Part shown: one piece after another, positions 1-9,124 of the stretch
Position numbering within the stretch: the stretch's first letter is position 1
Layout of the letters: each line of letters starts with the position of its first letter
Program-made: the position numbers and the translations under genes
The notes under the pieces: model-generated
Seen by the model: the letters and a program-made list of their open reading frames with translations, nothing else
The model's database searches: none
Told to the model about the DNA's origin: nothing
NCBI RefSeq assembly: GCF_022867795.2
Contig: NZ_CP107006.1
Span: forward strand, 1,178,001 to 1,242,000
Origin: Chitinophaga horti
GTDB lineage: Bacteria > Bacteroidota > Bacteroidia > Chitinophagales > Chitinophagaceae
Length of the DNA: 64,000 bases
Reading direction: 5' to 3'

Positions 1-1
1 G

Positions 2-1360
2 CAAAGGCCTGTATCTGGTTCTGGTCGCAGTACGATGAATGCGTATTATACGCGGGTCAACTATAACTACGATCACCGTTACCTGCTGGGTTTTTCTTTC
101 AGGATGGATGGGGCCTCCCGTTTCGGCGCACGTAACGTGTACGGTTACTTTCCGAGCTTTTCCGGTGCCTGGCGCGTTTCTTCGGAACCTTTCTTCCAGG
201 ATGTGCAGTTGGTATCTGACCTGAAGCTGCGGGGCAGTTATGGCATCGTAGGCAATGCGGATATTGCAGACTACGTAACGCAGGATCGCCTGAACAGCAG
301 TCAGGTGGTGTTTAACGGGCAGCTTGCACCGTCAGTTACACTCGCAGCGCTTGGTAACAAAAACCTGAAATGGGAAAAGGCGCATCAGCTGAACGTAGGT
401 ATCGATGCATCGCTGCTCGAAGGGCGCATACAGTTTACAGGCGATGTGTACAACCGCGTTACGAAGGATTTGCTGTACTACAAGTTATTGCCGGCTACTA
501 CAGGTTACGTAGGCGCGTACGATAACATCGGCGCGATCCGTAACAGGGGCATAGAGATTTCTGTGACAGGGGGACTGATCCGCCACCGCGATTTTTCCTG
601 GAACACTTCTCTGATCTACGCCATGAACCGCTCGCGTGTACTATCGCTAAACGGGGATATTATTTATCCATGGGGCGGACGTATTATGGCAGGTCGGCCG
701 CTGAATGAATTTTACGGCTATAAACGCCTGGGCACCTGGGGTACACACGAAGCGGCAGAAGCTGCGGTGTACGGTAAAAAGCCCGGTGACGTGAAGTATG
801 CCGATCTGAATAACAACAAGGCCAAAGATGCGAATGACCGCACGGTGTTAGGTAATGGCATGCCAAAGTTTGATGCCGCGTTATCGCAGATGCTGACGTA
901 TAAAAACATTTCCCTCGGGATTGATCTGCAGGTGATTTACGGTCACAGTCTGGCCAACCTGACGCGACTGATCATGGAAACCGCCGCCCCGGCCACGAAC
1001 AGCTACAAAGAAGTGCTGAATGCCTGGACGCCGGATCGACAACAAACCATGCAGCCCGCGTTTCGTTTGCCTGCGGATGGATATGACAGTGAGATCGATA
1101 GTTACAATATAGAAAGAGGTACTTTCCTGCGGTTGCGGAATGTGGTACTCTACTATCGGCTGTCTGACGCATGGCTGAAACGCGTCCGCATGCAGGCAGC
1201 TACGATCACGCTCAGTGCGGAAAACTTTTTCTTACTGACGAATTATAAAGGCTACGATCCGGAGGCCTCGTCGTTCGACGGCGACTTTAACCAGGGTGTA
1301 GACTTGTACCAATACCCGAAACCGAAAACATTATCGCTTTCATTAAACATTGCATTTTGA
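2..1360 (+). CDS. SusC/RagA-family TonB-dependent receptor, 3' part only
   Basis: This is the C-terminal part of a SusC-type outer-membrane transporter. The reading frame is open from base 2, so the gene starts before the window and the first ATG (position 35) is internal. What remains is beta-barrel: alternating aromatic-rich strands, the segment DLKLRGSYGIVGNADI typical of SusC barrels, the KWEK...NVGIDASLLEGR block, a KYADLNNNKAKDANDR periplasmic-turn motif, and a C-terminus ending in phenylalanine (NIAF) as outer-membrane barrels do. The signal peptide, plug and any STN domain are not visible. Its stop overlaps the start of the SusD gene, so the two form the usual glycan-import pair. With the GH38-like and GH92 genes downstream, an alpha-mannoside ligand is a reasonable inference. 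Confidence 0.93.
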   Translation, partial: QRPVSGSGRSTMNAYYTRVNYNYDHRYLLGFSFRMDGASRFGARNVYGYFPSFSGAWRVSSEPFFQDVQLVSDLKLRGSYGIVGNADIADYVTQDRLNSSQVVFNGQLAPSVTLAALGNKNLKWEKAHQLNVGIDASLLEGRIQFTGDVYNRVTKDLLYYKLLPATTGYVGAYDNIGAIRNRGIEISVTGGLIRHRDFSWNTSLIYAMNRSRVLSLNGDIIYPWGGRIMAGRPLNEFYGYKRLGTWGTHEAAEAAVYGKKPGDVKYADLNNNKAKDANDRTVLGNGMPKFDAALSQMLTYKNISLGIDLQVIYGHSLANLTRLIMETAAPATNSYKEVLNAWTPDRQQTMQPAFRLPADGYDSEIDSYNIERGTFLRLRNVVLYYRLSDAWLKRVRMQAATITLSAENFFLLTNYKGYDPEASSFDGDFNQGVDLYQYPKPKTLSLSLNIAF

Positions 1361-2841
1361 ACCGATTGGTGCTGATCATATTACTGCTGACAGGTGTTGC
1401 CTGTAATAAGTTCCTGGAGGAAACGCCGACTGGCGCGCTAAATCCGGGCAACTATTACAAGACGCCCGAGCAGGTGCTGGCCGCCGTAAACGGTACATAT
1501 GACGGTCTGGCAAGGCCTTTCGAAATTAATATCGGTATCGCCGTAAGTCCTGTGTATGCACTGGAATACATCACCGGTTACAGCCGCAGGCCAAGGCCCT
1601 CCGGCGCGGAAGACGATCAGTTCCTGCAACTGCAACGGCTCGATCCGGCTAATTCACGGTTGCAAAACTGGTGGAACGCTACGTACTACCCGGTAGAGAA
1701 CTGTAACAGTGTCATCGAAAACATCCTCACAACTAAAGTGGTGGATTCGGTTATCCGTCAACGTTACCTGGGCGAAGTGTACTTCCTGCGTGCGTGGTAC
1801 TACTTCCAGGCGGTGCGGTTGTTCGGCGACGTGCCTCTGAAACTTACTTCCACCAAAGATTTTAACAATGTAAAGATCAGGCGTTCGCCCACGGCGGCGG
1901 TGTATGACCAGATCGTGAAAGATTTGCAGGCGGCGGAACAAAGTGGCCTGCCGTGGACAGATATTTCGGGCCGCGTTACGCAGGGCGCGGTGAAGTCACT
2001 ACTGTCAAAAGTATATATCACGATGGCGGGTTATCCTTTGCAGAAGGGAGCCCCGTACTACCAGCTGGCTTATGAAAAGTCGGCGGAAGTGATCAACAGT
2101 AAAAGTTTTACACTATTTACGAATTACACCGATCTGCGCAATGTGGCGAATCAGAATAAGGCAGAACATATCCTGATGTTGCAGCGGCATACCACCGCTG
2201 CTCCGAGTAACATACACGGTGCGTACCTGCCATACCCGGTATTGGCCATCTCGATTCAACCAGGCTATGGCGGCGCGATGGCACCAGTAACGGCTTTTTA
2301 CAATAGTTATGCAGATACCGATGCCCGTAAGCAGGAGCGTGCCTTTTTTTACACCCGTTACCCGCGCTACGGCAAACCGACCGATACCATCGTTTTCCCG
2401 TCGCCGTACGTGTACAAGTTCTGGGACGATGCAGCGGAAGTATCCGGTCGCTCGGGGGCAAATTTTCCCTTGCTGCGTTATGCGGATGTGCTGCTTATTT
2501 GCGCGGAGGCTAAAGCCCGTGCAGATGGCGGTGTGACGAACGATGCGGTTGCGGTGGATGCTTATTACGCAGTGCGCCACCGGGCATTTCCGGCGGAGGC
2601 GCGTCCGGCCACAGTATCGGCGGAGGCAGCATTGAAGGAGCGGTATTGGGAGCTTTGTTTCGAGTTTCAGACCTGGTACGATATGCTGCGTACCCGGCAG
2701 GCGTTCGATGTAACGAATGGTGCGTTCGTGCCGCTGAAAGGATACAAGGCGCCTAATCATTTGAGAGCATTTGAAGACGCAGATCTTCTATTTCCATTAC
2801 CATTAGCAGAAGTTCAGAAAAACCCGGACTTAGCACTATAA
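1357..2841 (+). CDS. SusD/RagB-family outer-membrane glycan-binding lipoprotein
   Basis: This is a surface lipoprotein that would cap the SusC receptor and capture oligosaccharide. It has a short signal peptide with a lipobox ending LTGVAC (Cys16), then the SusD helical core. TPR-like segments include the YFLRAWYYFQAVRLFGDVPL block near residue 145, which is highly conserved in SusD proteins. The C-terminal region carries RYADVLLICAEAKAR and LKERYWELCFEFQTWYDMLRTRQ. At 494 residues the length is normal. The start appears to be TTG, inside the four-base TTGA that also contains the upstream stop. No ATG start preserves the signal peptide, so the overlap looks real and implies translational coupling to SusC. 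It belongs to the PUL that continues with the GH38-like, SGNH and GH92 genes. Confidence 0.93.
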   Translation: MNRLVLIILLLTGVACNKFLEETPTGALNPGNYYKTPEQVLAAVNGTYDGLARPFEINIGIAVSPVYALEYITGYSRRPRPSGAEDDQFLQLQRLDPANSRLQNWWNATYYPVENCNSVIENILTTKVVDSVIRQRYLGEVYFLRAWYYFQAVRLFGDVPLKLTSTKDFNNVKIRRSPTAAVYDQIVKDLQAAEQSGLPWTDISGRVTQGAVKSLLSKVYITMAGYPLQKGAPYYQLAYEKSAEVINSKSFTLFTNYTDLRNVANQNKAEHILMLQRHTTAAPSNIHGAYLPYPVLAISIQPGYGGAMAPVTAFYNSYADTDARKQERAFFYTRYPRYGKPTDTIVFPSPYVYKFWDDAAEVSGRSGANFPLLRYADVLLICAEAKARADGGVTNDAVAVDAYYAVRHRAFPAEARPATVSAEAALKERYWELCFEFQTWYDMLRTRQAFDVTNGAFVPLKGYKAPNHLRAFEDADLLFPLPLAEVQKNPDLAL

Positions 2842-2848
2842 CGACGAT

Positions 2849-5302
2849 ATGAAACGTGTGACTTTTTGGCTGGCGGTGTTAAGCACCCTGCTGGCCGGGG
2901 CTTCCCATGCCCAGCAACATTACTTTGTAGATGGTTATCATGGAGGGATCTATGGTCACTACCCACCGGGCTACACGCAGTTCATGGTGCGGCAGTTGCA
3001 GGAACATCCCGACTGGAAGATCGCTTTGGAAATTGAACCGGAAACCTGGGATACCGTGCGCCTTCGCGAACCGGCGGCATACGAGGCTTTCAGGAAACTT
3101 TTCGCCGATCAGTCAGCGAAGGGGCGTATTGAGTATGTGAACCCCGCGTATGGACAAGCCTACATGTTCAACATTTCCGGCGAAAGTATGATCCGGCAAC
3201 TGAGCTACGGGATGAAGAAACTGGAAACCCATTTTCCGGGAATACGGTTTGATACTTATTCCTCGGAGGAGCCTTGCTTTACGAGCGGCCTGCCGCAGGT
3301 GTTACTCTCCTTCGGATTCCGTTATGCCTCGCTCAAAAATCCTAATACCTGTTGGGGCGGATACACCCGCGCGTTCGGCGGTGAACTTGTGCATTGGCAG
3401 GGGCCGGATGGCAGCCGTATACTTACCGTTCCGCGATACGCAACCGAAGGGCTGGTAAACAATTCAACCTGGCAGACTACTGCCTGGAATAATAGTCCCG
3501 CTTATATCACCTCCGCAAAGGCCGCAGGTATTACCAACCCCGTTGGCATGTGTTTGCAGGATGCCGGCTGGCGTAATGGTCCCTGGTTACAGCAGCGCGC
3601 CAACTACGTTACCTGGCGCGAATACATGGGCATCGCCAACCGGAAGAAGGCGACTGTTTGGCCATTGTCACAGGAAGATATACAGGTAAGTCTCGTATGG
3701 GGCGCACAGGTGCTGCAACGTCTCGCCCAACAAGTGCGCCGGGCGGAGAATAACATCGTTTCGGCCGAAAAATATGCCGCTTTGCAATACCTGTTGGAAG
3801 GTACGCCCTGGCCGCAGCAGGCGCTCGATACCGCCTGGACGGCCCTGTTACTCGCCCAACACCACGATTGCTGGATTGTTCCCTACAACCACGTCGCCCG
3901 CAAAGCCACGTGGGCGGAGAAAGTAGCACAGTGGACTGGTTTAACAGACAGCGTGGCCAATAGCATCACGGCCGGTACGCCAAAACCTTTCCTGCGTGTC
4001 GTGAATACCGCCGCATTCCCCCGTAACGAATGGGTGCCCTTCGTAACACGGAAGCCCGTGCGCATAAAAGACGCTAATGGCCAGGAAGTGCAGACTTCGC
4101 GCGGCGCGTGCGGTACACTTTGGTTTAGGGCCGCCGTGCCTGCGATGGGCTTTCAGACTTATCACCTGGAAGATGCGCCGGCTAAACAGCTATCAACCGC
4201 CACACGATATAAAGTACGCACCGATCTGTATGAATTGGAAGTCGATCCGAAACGCGGCGGGGTCATCACCAGTTTGATTGTCCGCGAAAGGCAACTGGTC
4301 GATACGCGCAATGCGCGAGGCTTCAATGAACTGCGTGGGTTCGATTACGAACGCGGAATGTGGTGTTCGAGCATGGATTCCACCGCTACCGTAAAAGTGG
4401 AAGAGGACGGCGGTCGCATCAGCCTGGAAATAAAAGGTCATTTCGCGCAGCATCCTTTTACGCAGCGGATCACCCTCGCCAACGGAGAGCCGCGCATCGA
4501 TATGCAGGTAGACATTGATTCGCAGGGCCAACCGCGTATCGGCGCTTATTCGCAGGAAACGAACTATGTAGCAGAAGAACGTAATAAGGCGTTCTATAAT
4601 GATAGCTTCAAACTGCAGGTGCTGTTCCCGTTACAACTGGAAGGTCAGCAGGTAACGAAAGATGCACCCTTCGATGTGACGAAAAGCCGCCTGTCCGGCA
4701 CGTTCTTCAACCGCTGGGACAGTATCAAAAATAATATCATCCTGCACTGGATAGATATCACCGATGCTGGGAGCAAAGCCGGCATGGCGATTTTCAGCGA
4801 TCATACCACCAGTTATGTGCACGGTCAGCACTATCCGCCCGGACTCACCCTGCAATATGCCGGCCGCGCCTTGTGGGGCAGGGATTATAAGGTAGAGGGT
4901 GCGACGTCGGTGAAGTACGCGCTGGTGCCGCATACGGGCAACTGGCGAATGGCGGGCATCTCGAACGAGGAAGTGCGCTGGTGCGAACCGCTGAAAGTAA
5001 TTCCTGCTGCGGATGCAGAAGCCTTCAGCCTGCTATCGCTTAAACAACCAGGCTGGCAGGTGACCACGATGCTGATCGATGGCAACGATCTGCTCATCCG
5101 CTTATACAATACATCCGCCGGAAAAGATCAGCAGCTCAGCTTCAATGGCTCGATGAGCGCCGCCATGCTGGAAGAACTCGACGGCAAAAGACAACAACCA
5201 CTGAACGTAACAAAACGCAATGGACTAAGCTCCATCCGTTTCTCCGCGCCACCATTTGGTATTCGCACGCTTCGGCTAAAAAACGTAAAGGTTAAACCAT
5301 AA
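2849..5302 (+). CDS. GH38-like glycoside hydrolase (putative alpha-mannosidase) with an atypical metal site
   Basis: This is a secreted protein of 817 residues with a signal peptide ending near SHA-QQ (about residue 20). The overall plan matches family GH38: an N-terminal catalytic barrel, a three-helix bundle ending in LLLAQHHDCW (His338-His339-Asp340), then large C-terminal beta domains. GH38 enzymes remove alpha-linked mannose using a Zn held by an early His-x-Asp pair, the nucleophile Asp, and the His of the QHHD motif. Here the early pair is not obvious; the candidate segment is GYHGGIYGHYP near residue 31. The nucleophile region reads TYSSEEPCF (Glu140-Glu141) where GH38 usually has a DPFG-like sequence. 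Family membership is supported mainly by the QHHD block and genomic context. Activity and specificity are uncertain. It lies seven bases after SusD and ten before the SGNH gene, in one operon. Confidence 0.75.
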   Translation: MKRVTFWLAVLSTLLAGASHAQQHYFVDGYHGGIYGHYPPGYTQFMVRQLQEHPDWKIALEIEPETWDTVRLREPAAYEAFRKLFADQSAKGRIEYVNPAYGQAYMFNISGESMIRQLSYGMKKLETHFPGIRFDTYSSEEPCFTSGLPQVLLSFGFRYASLKNPNTCWGGYTRAFGGELVHWQGPDGSRILTVPRYATEGLVNNSTWQTTAWNNSPAYITSAKAAGITNPVGMCLQDAGWRNGPWLQQRANYVTWREYMGIANRKKATVWPLSQEDIQVSLVWGAQVLQRLAQQVRRAENNIVSAEKYAALQYLLEGTPWPQQALDTAWTALLLAQHHDCWIVPYNHVARKATWAEKVAQWTGLTDSVANSITAGTPKPFLRVVNTAAFPRNEWVPFVTRKPVRIKDANGQEVQTSRGACGTLWFRAAVPAMGFQTYHLEDAPAKQLSTATRYKVRTDLYELEVDPKRGGVITSLIVRERQLVDTRNARGFNELRGFDYERGMWCSSMDSTATVKVEEDGGRISLEIKGHFAQHPFTQRITLANGEPRIDMQVDIDSQGQPRIGAYSQETNYVAEERNKAFYNDSFKLQVLFPLQLEGQQVTKDAPFDVTKSRLSGTFFNRWDSIKNNIILHWIDITDAGSKAGMAIFSDHTTSYVHGQHYPPGLTLQYAGRALWGRDYKVEGATSVKYALVPHTGNWRMAGISNEEVRWCEPLKVIPAADAEAFSLLSLKQPGWQVTTMLIDGNDLLIRLYNTSAGKDQQLSFNGSMSAAMLEELDGKRQQPLNVTKRNGLSSIRFSAPPFGIRTLRLKNVKVKP

Positions 5303-5312
5303 ATACCACGAC

Positions 5313-6683
5313 ATGAAAAAATGGATCTGTTCCCTTAGCCTGTGCGTAGCAGCGTTGCAATCGCAGGCGCAGGTGAAGCCCTTTCAACAAAACGACCGTG
5401 TCATCTTTGTCGGCAACAGCATCACCGAAGCCGGCGCTTACGTGTCGTACATCTACCTCTATTACATGACGCACTTCCCCGGCCAGCGCCTGGTGATCAT
5501 GAATGGTGGCATTGGCGGCGATAAGGCCTCGGATATTTACCGCCGGCTCGACTACGACATCCTCGCCAAAAAGCCCAATGTGATGGTGCTTACGTTTGGT
5601 ATGAATGATACGGGTTACTTCGAGTTTAACGAAGACAACGCCGCCGAACGCGCCAAACAGCGTATCGCCGCTTCCGAAGCCAGTTACAAACTGGTAGAAC
5701 AGCGATTGTTGCAGATGCCGGCTTTGCGAAAGATATTAATGTCGTCGCCACCCTACGACGAAACGGCGAAAATCGGTGGTGCGGTGTTCCGTGGTAAACA
5801 GGCCGCCCTGGCGGAAGTGGTGAAGTTCCAGGAAGCCGCCGCCCGCAAAAACGGTTGGGATTTCGCTGATCTCTACCGCCCGATGACCGCCCTCAACGTG
5901 AAGCTGCAACAGCAAGACTCCACTTTCACACTGATCGGTGGCGATCGCATTCATCCCGGCAATGCAGGCCACCTCGTGATGGCAGCTGAATTTCTAAAGT
6001 CGCAGGGACTGGCGGGCAAACCGGTGGCGGTAGTCGCGATCGATGCCAAAAAGAAATCGAGCCGTACGGAAAACTGTAGCGTGCAAGGGTTACAGGCCAC
6101 ACCCACAAACATCCGCCTGCAATACCTCGCGCAGTCACTGCCTTATCCCATCGATACCGTTGCACGTATATGGGGCAATCCGCAGCGGCAGGCAGATGCA
6201 CTGCAATGGATTCCTTTCACCGAAGACTTTAACCGCGAGATCCTGCGGGTAGCGGGTCTGGAGAAAGGTAATTATGCTTTGAAGATCGATGGTCGCCAGT
6301 TGGGCGTATGGCCGGCGGCGGAATGGGAGCAGGGCATCAACCTGGCTTTACTGGAAACGCCGCAGCGCAACCAGGCGATGTCGGTAATGCAGCTGAACCT
6401 GCGCAGGGCAGAAGTGGAAGCGCGCCTTCGCCGGTATTTCTGGGTGCAGGGTAATTATTTCGATAAAAAGAAGATGCGCCAGCAGGATGATGCAGCCGCG
6501 CTGGACAGTGTACGCCTCGCCGCTAAAACTGACGGGATGTTGCGCTACCACGAAGAAAATTATGAAACGGCGATGTACAAAGAACTGCGCGCCCTCTGGG
6601 AGCAGGAGATAGCGACCATCACTGATCTTATCTACAAAGTCAACAAGCCGGTTGCTCACCAACTGGAAATCGTAAAAATATAG
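5313..6683 (+). CDS. Secreted SGNH/GDSL-family hydrolase (putative carbohydrate esterase)
   Basis: The protein has 456 residues with a signal peptide ending around SQA-QVK. SGNH hydrolases remove acyl groups from sugars or lipids. All four blocks are visible: VGNSIT with nucleophile Ser36 (block I), NGGIGGDKASD (block II Gly), LTFGMND (block III Asn) and GGDRIHPGNAGH with Asp211 and His214 (block V). The catalytic domain occupies roughly residues 25-235. The remaining 220 residues form a less conserved C-terminal region with a helical end, seen in larger PUL-encoded SGNH proteins, whose function I cannot assign. Its place between GH38-like and GH92 genes suggests de-esterification of the same glycan. 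The substrate (acetyl or other acyl group) is inference. Confidence 0.88.
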   Translation: MKKWICSLSLCVAALQSQAQVKPFQQNDRVIFVGNSITEAGAYVSYIYLYYMTHFPGQRLVIMNGGIGGDKASDIYRRLDYDILAKKPNVMVLTFGMNDTGYFEFNEDNAAERAKQRIAASEASYKLVEQRLLQMPALRKILMSSPPYDETAKIGGAVFRGKQAALAEVVKFQEAAARKNGWDFADLYRPMTALNVKLQQQDSTFTLIGGDRIHPGNAGHLVMAAEFLKSQGLAGKPVAVVAIDAKKKSSRTENCSVQGLQATPTNIRLQYLAQSLPYPIDTVARIWGNPQRQADALQWIPFTEDFNREILRVAGLEKGNYALKIDGRQLGVWPAAEWEQGINLALLETPQRNQAMSVMQLNLRRAEVEARLRRYFWVQGNYFDKKKMRQQDDAAALDSVRLAAKTDGMLRYHEENYETAMYKELRALWEQEIATITDLIYKVNKPVAHQLEIVKI

Positions 6684-6686
6684 TAC

Positions 6687-8996
6687 GTGAAAAAAACATA
6701 CCTCCTTACCATGGCGGCCGCGCTTTCCGTTGCCCCGGCCGTAGCGCAGGACCCTGCCGGTTATGTAAACCCGTTCATTGGTGCCAGCACCAGCGAAGGT
6801 GCGGCCGGCATCTATCACGGTCTTGGTAAAACGTTTCCGGGAGCAGCCACGCCGTTCGGCATGGTGCAGTTAAGTCCGAACACAATTACCGGCGGCGATA
6901 ATGGCTCGGGTTACAGCTACGAACATACCAGCATTGAAGGATTTGCCTTTACGCAAATGAGCGGCATCGGCTGGTTCGGCGACCTGGGTAATTTCCTGGT
7001 GATGCCTTCCGCTGGTCCGCTGCAAACGCATGCCGGCAGCGCTAAACATCCGGAGCAGGGCTACCGCTCCAACTACGATAAGGCGTCCGAAAAAGCATCC
7101 GCTGGTTATTACCGGGTAAAGCTTACAGAACATAACATCCTGGGCGAAATGACCGCCGCCCCGCATAGCGGCATCATGCGCTTCACGTTCCCTGCCGGGC
7201 AGCAGTCACGTATTCAGATCGACCTGGCCCGCAGGGTAGGAGGCACATCTGTCTGGCAGGAAATAAAGGTACTGGACGATCGCACCATTGCAGGCTACAT
7301 GAAGTGTACGCCTGATGGCGGCGGCTGGGGCAACGGGGATGGAAAGGCCAACTTTACGGTCTACTTCTACGCTCAATTCAGCAAGCCGTTTACCAAACAT
7401 GGCGTATGGAGCGCCGATATTCCAGCTGACTGGACGCGCAAACGCGATGAGGTGCAAAGTGATCGCTACCAGCAAAGAGTGGCGTCTGCAAAAGTAATAC
7501 CCGGCGTAAAAGCTTTCGAAGGTAAACACCTGGGCTTTTACACAGATTTCGCGACCACCGAAAATGAGGCCGTGCTGTTAAAAGCAGGCATCTCATTCGT
7601 AAGCATCGACGGCGCCAAAGCCAACCTGGAAAAGGAAATCGCCGACTGGGCATTCGAGCGGGTGAAACAGGAAGCACATACCTCCTGGAACAAAGCCCTG
7701 GCGAAAGTGAATATCGAAGGCGGCTCGGAAGAAGAAAAGACGGTCTTCTACACCGCACTCTATCACACCATGATCGATCCCCGCCAGTTTTCGGATATTG
7801 ATGGCCGTTACATCGGTGGTGATGGCAAAGTGCATCAGCCCACTAACTTTAACAAACGCACGATCTTCAGCGGGTGGGATGTATTCCGCAGCCAGATGCC
7901 GTTACAAACAATCATTAATCCTGGACTGGTCAATGATATGATCAATTCACTGGTAACACTGGCGGATGAAACGGGCAACCAATACCTCGAACGCTGGGAG
8001 CTGCTAAACGCCTATAGTGGCTGTATGATCGGTAATCCCGCCGTATCGGTAATCGCAGATGCGTACGTAAAAGGGATCCGCAAGTTCGATATAGCCAAAG
8101 CATACACGTATGCGAAGAATACGGTGGAGAAATTCGGCAACGGCACAAAAGGTTATACATCCGGCGGACTGAGTGTTTCGCTCACGCTCGAATACGCCTA
8201 TTTCGACTGGTGTATGGGACAGCTGTCGAAAGCCTTGGGAAAAAGTGCAGATGCAAAGTTATATACCGCCCGCAGTGCCAATTACCGCAACGTGTTCGAT
8301 GCAGAGAAAGGCTGGTTCCGCCCGCGGGAGGACGATGGCAGCTGGATGGCCTGGCCGGCAGAAGGCCGCATGCGCCAGGGATATGGTACGATTGAAAGTA
8401 GTCCTTACCAGCAGGGCTGGTTCGTGCCGCACGATGTGCCGGGCATGACGAAGCTGATCGGCGGTAAGGATAAAGTGTTGCAGGAGCTGACAACCTTCTT
8501 CGATAAAACGCCGGAAAATATGATGTGGAACGACTATTACAACCACGCCAATGAACCGGTGCACCATGTGCCGTTCCTGTTCAACCGCCTCGGCGCACCC
8601 TGGCTTACGCAGCGTTACACCCGTGAGATCTGCGCCCGGGCCTACCGTAATGCCGTGGAAGGACTGGTAGGCAACGAGGACGTTGGGCAAATGTCTGCCT
8701 GGTACGTACTGGCCGCCAGCGGACTGCACCCGGTATGCCCCGGTAGCCCGCGGTACGAAATTACCAGCCCGGTGTTTAACAGCATCACCTTCGGCCTGGA
8801 TCCTGCCTATGCAAAGGGCAGTCAGTTTACGGTACGCACCCGCCACAACAGCCGCGTAAACGTGTATATACAGCGCGCCTGGCTGAACGGCAAACCGTAT
8901 GCACACAGTTACATCGACCATGCTGCGATCGCGGCCGGTGGCGAGCTGGAACTGGAAATGGGGCCAACGCCGAATAAGTCCTGGGGAATTAAATAA
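6687..8996 (+). CDS. GH92 family exo-alpha-mannosidase
   Basis: GH92 enzymes are calcium-dependent, inverting exo-alpha-mannosidases acting on mannans and N-glycans. This 769-residue protein has a signal peptide (about 1-20) and the family hallmarks in order: VNPFIG at the mature N-terminus, TFPGAATPFGMVQLSP, SIEGFAFTQMSG, SGWDVFRSQMPL, the catalytic-acid block NHANEPVHHVPF (Glu623), and the acidic GNEDVGQMSAW motif (Glu664, Asp665) that supplies the general base region. Length is typical. The start is GTG, three bases after the stop of the SGNH gene, and fits a signal peptide beginning MKKTYLLT. It is the last gene of the first PUL and the strongest evidence that the substrate is mannose-rich. 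Linkage specificity cannot be read from the sequence. Confidence 0.96.
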   Translation: MKKTYLLTMAAALSVAPAVAQDPAGYVNPFIGASTSEGAAGIYHGLGKTFPGAATPFGMVQLSPNTITGGDNGSGYSYEHTSIEGFAFTQMSGIGWFGDLGNFLVMPSAGPLQTHAGSAKHPEQGYRSNYDKASEKASAGYYRVKLTEHNILGEMTAAPHSGIMRFTFPAGQQSRIQIDLARRVGGTSVWQEIKVLDDRTIAGYMKCTPDGGGWGNGDGKANFTVYFYAQFSKPFTKHGVWSADIPADWTRKRDEVQSDRYQQRVASAKVIPGVKAFEGKHLGFYTDFATTENEAVLLKAGISFVSIDGAKANLEKEIADWAFERVKQEAHTSWNKALAKVNIEGGSEEEKTVFYTALYHTMIDPRQFSDIDGRYIGGDGKVHQPTNFNKRTIFSGWDVFRSQMPLQTIINPGLVNDMINSLVTLADETGNQYLERWELLNAYSGCMIGNPAVSVIADAYVKGIRKFDIAKAYTYAKNTVEKFGNGTKGYTSGGLSVSLTLEYAYFDWCMGQLSKALGKSADAKLYTARSANYRNVFDAEKGWFRPREDDGSWMAWPAEGRMRQGYGTIESSPYQQGWFVPHDVPGMTKLIGGKDKVLQELTTFFDKTPENMMWNDYYNHANEPVHHVPFLFNRLGAPWLTQRYTREICARAYRNAVEGLVGNEDVGQMSAWYVLAASGLHPVCPGSPRYEITSPVFNSITFGLDPAYAKGSQFTVRTRHNSRVNVYIQRAWLNGKPYAHSYIDHAAIAAGGELELEMGPTPNKSWGIK

Positions 8997-9006
8997 AAAA
9001 TCTTTT

Positions 9007-9074
9007 CCGGCGGATGGCGGTAGCCACTTTTACAGGTGTCATAGCTTATAAGGGTCCGTAAACTGGTCCGCCGG
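9007..9074. repeat. Short inverted repeat between the GH92 gene and the next susD
   Basis: The eight bases at 9007-9014 (CCGGCGGA) are perfectly complementary to 9067-9074, with 52 bases between. A-rich and T-rich flanks extend the pairing imperfectly. This is the only palindromic structure in the 128-base gap separating the first PUL from the SusD-led gene run. It could be a weak terminator, an mRNA processing or attenuation element, or chance. No T-tract follows the right arm directly. Confidence 0.35.
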
Positions 9075-9124
9075 TAAAACAGTTCATTTTATCACCAAAG
9101 CGAAAAATTCACCACGTTAATGAT

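Noticed and set aside
8259..8921. 220-codon open frame on the minus strand
   Set aside because: It is antisense to the catalytic blocks of the first GH92 gene.
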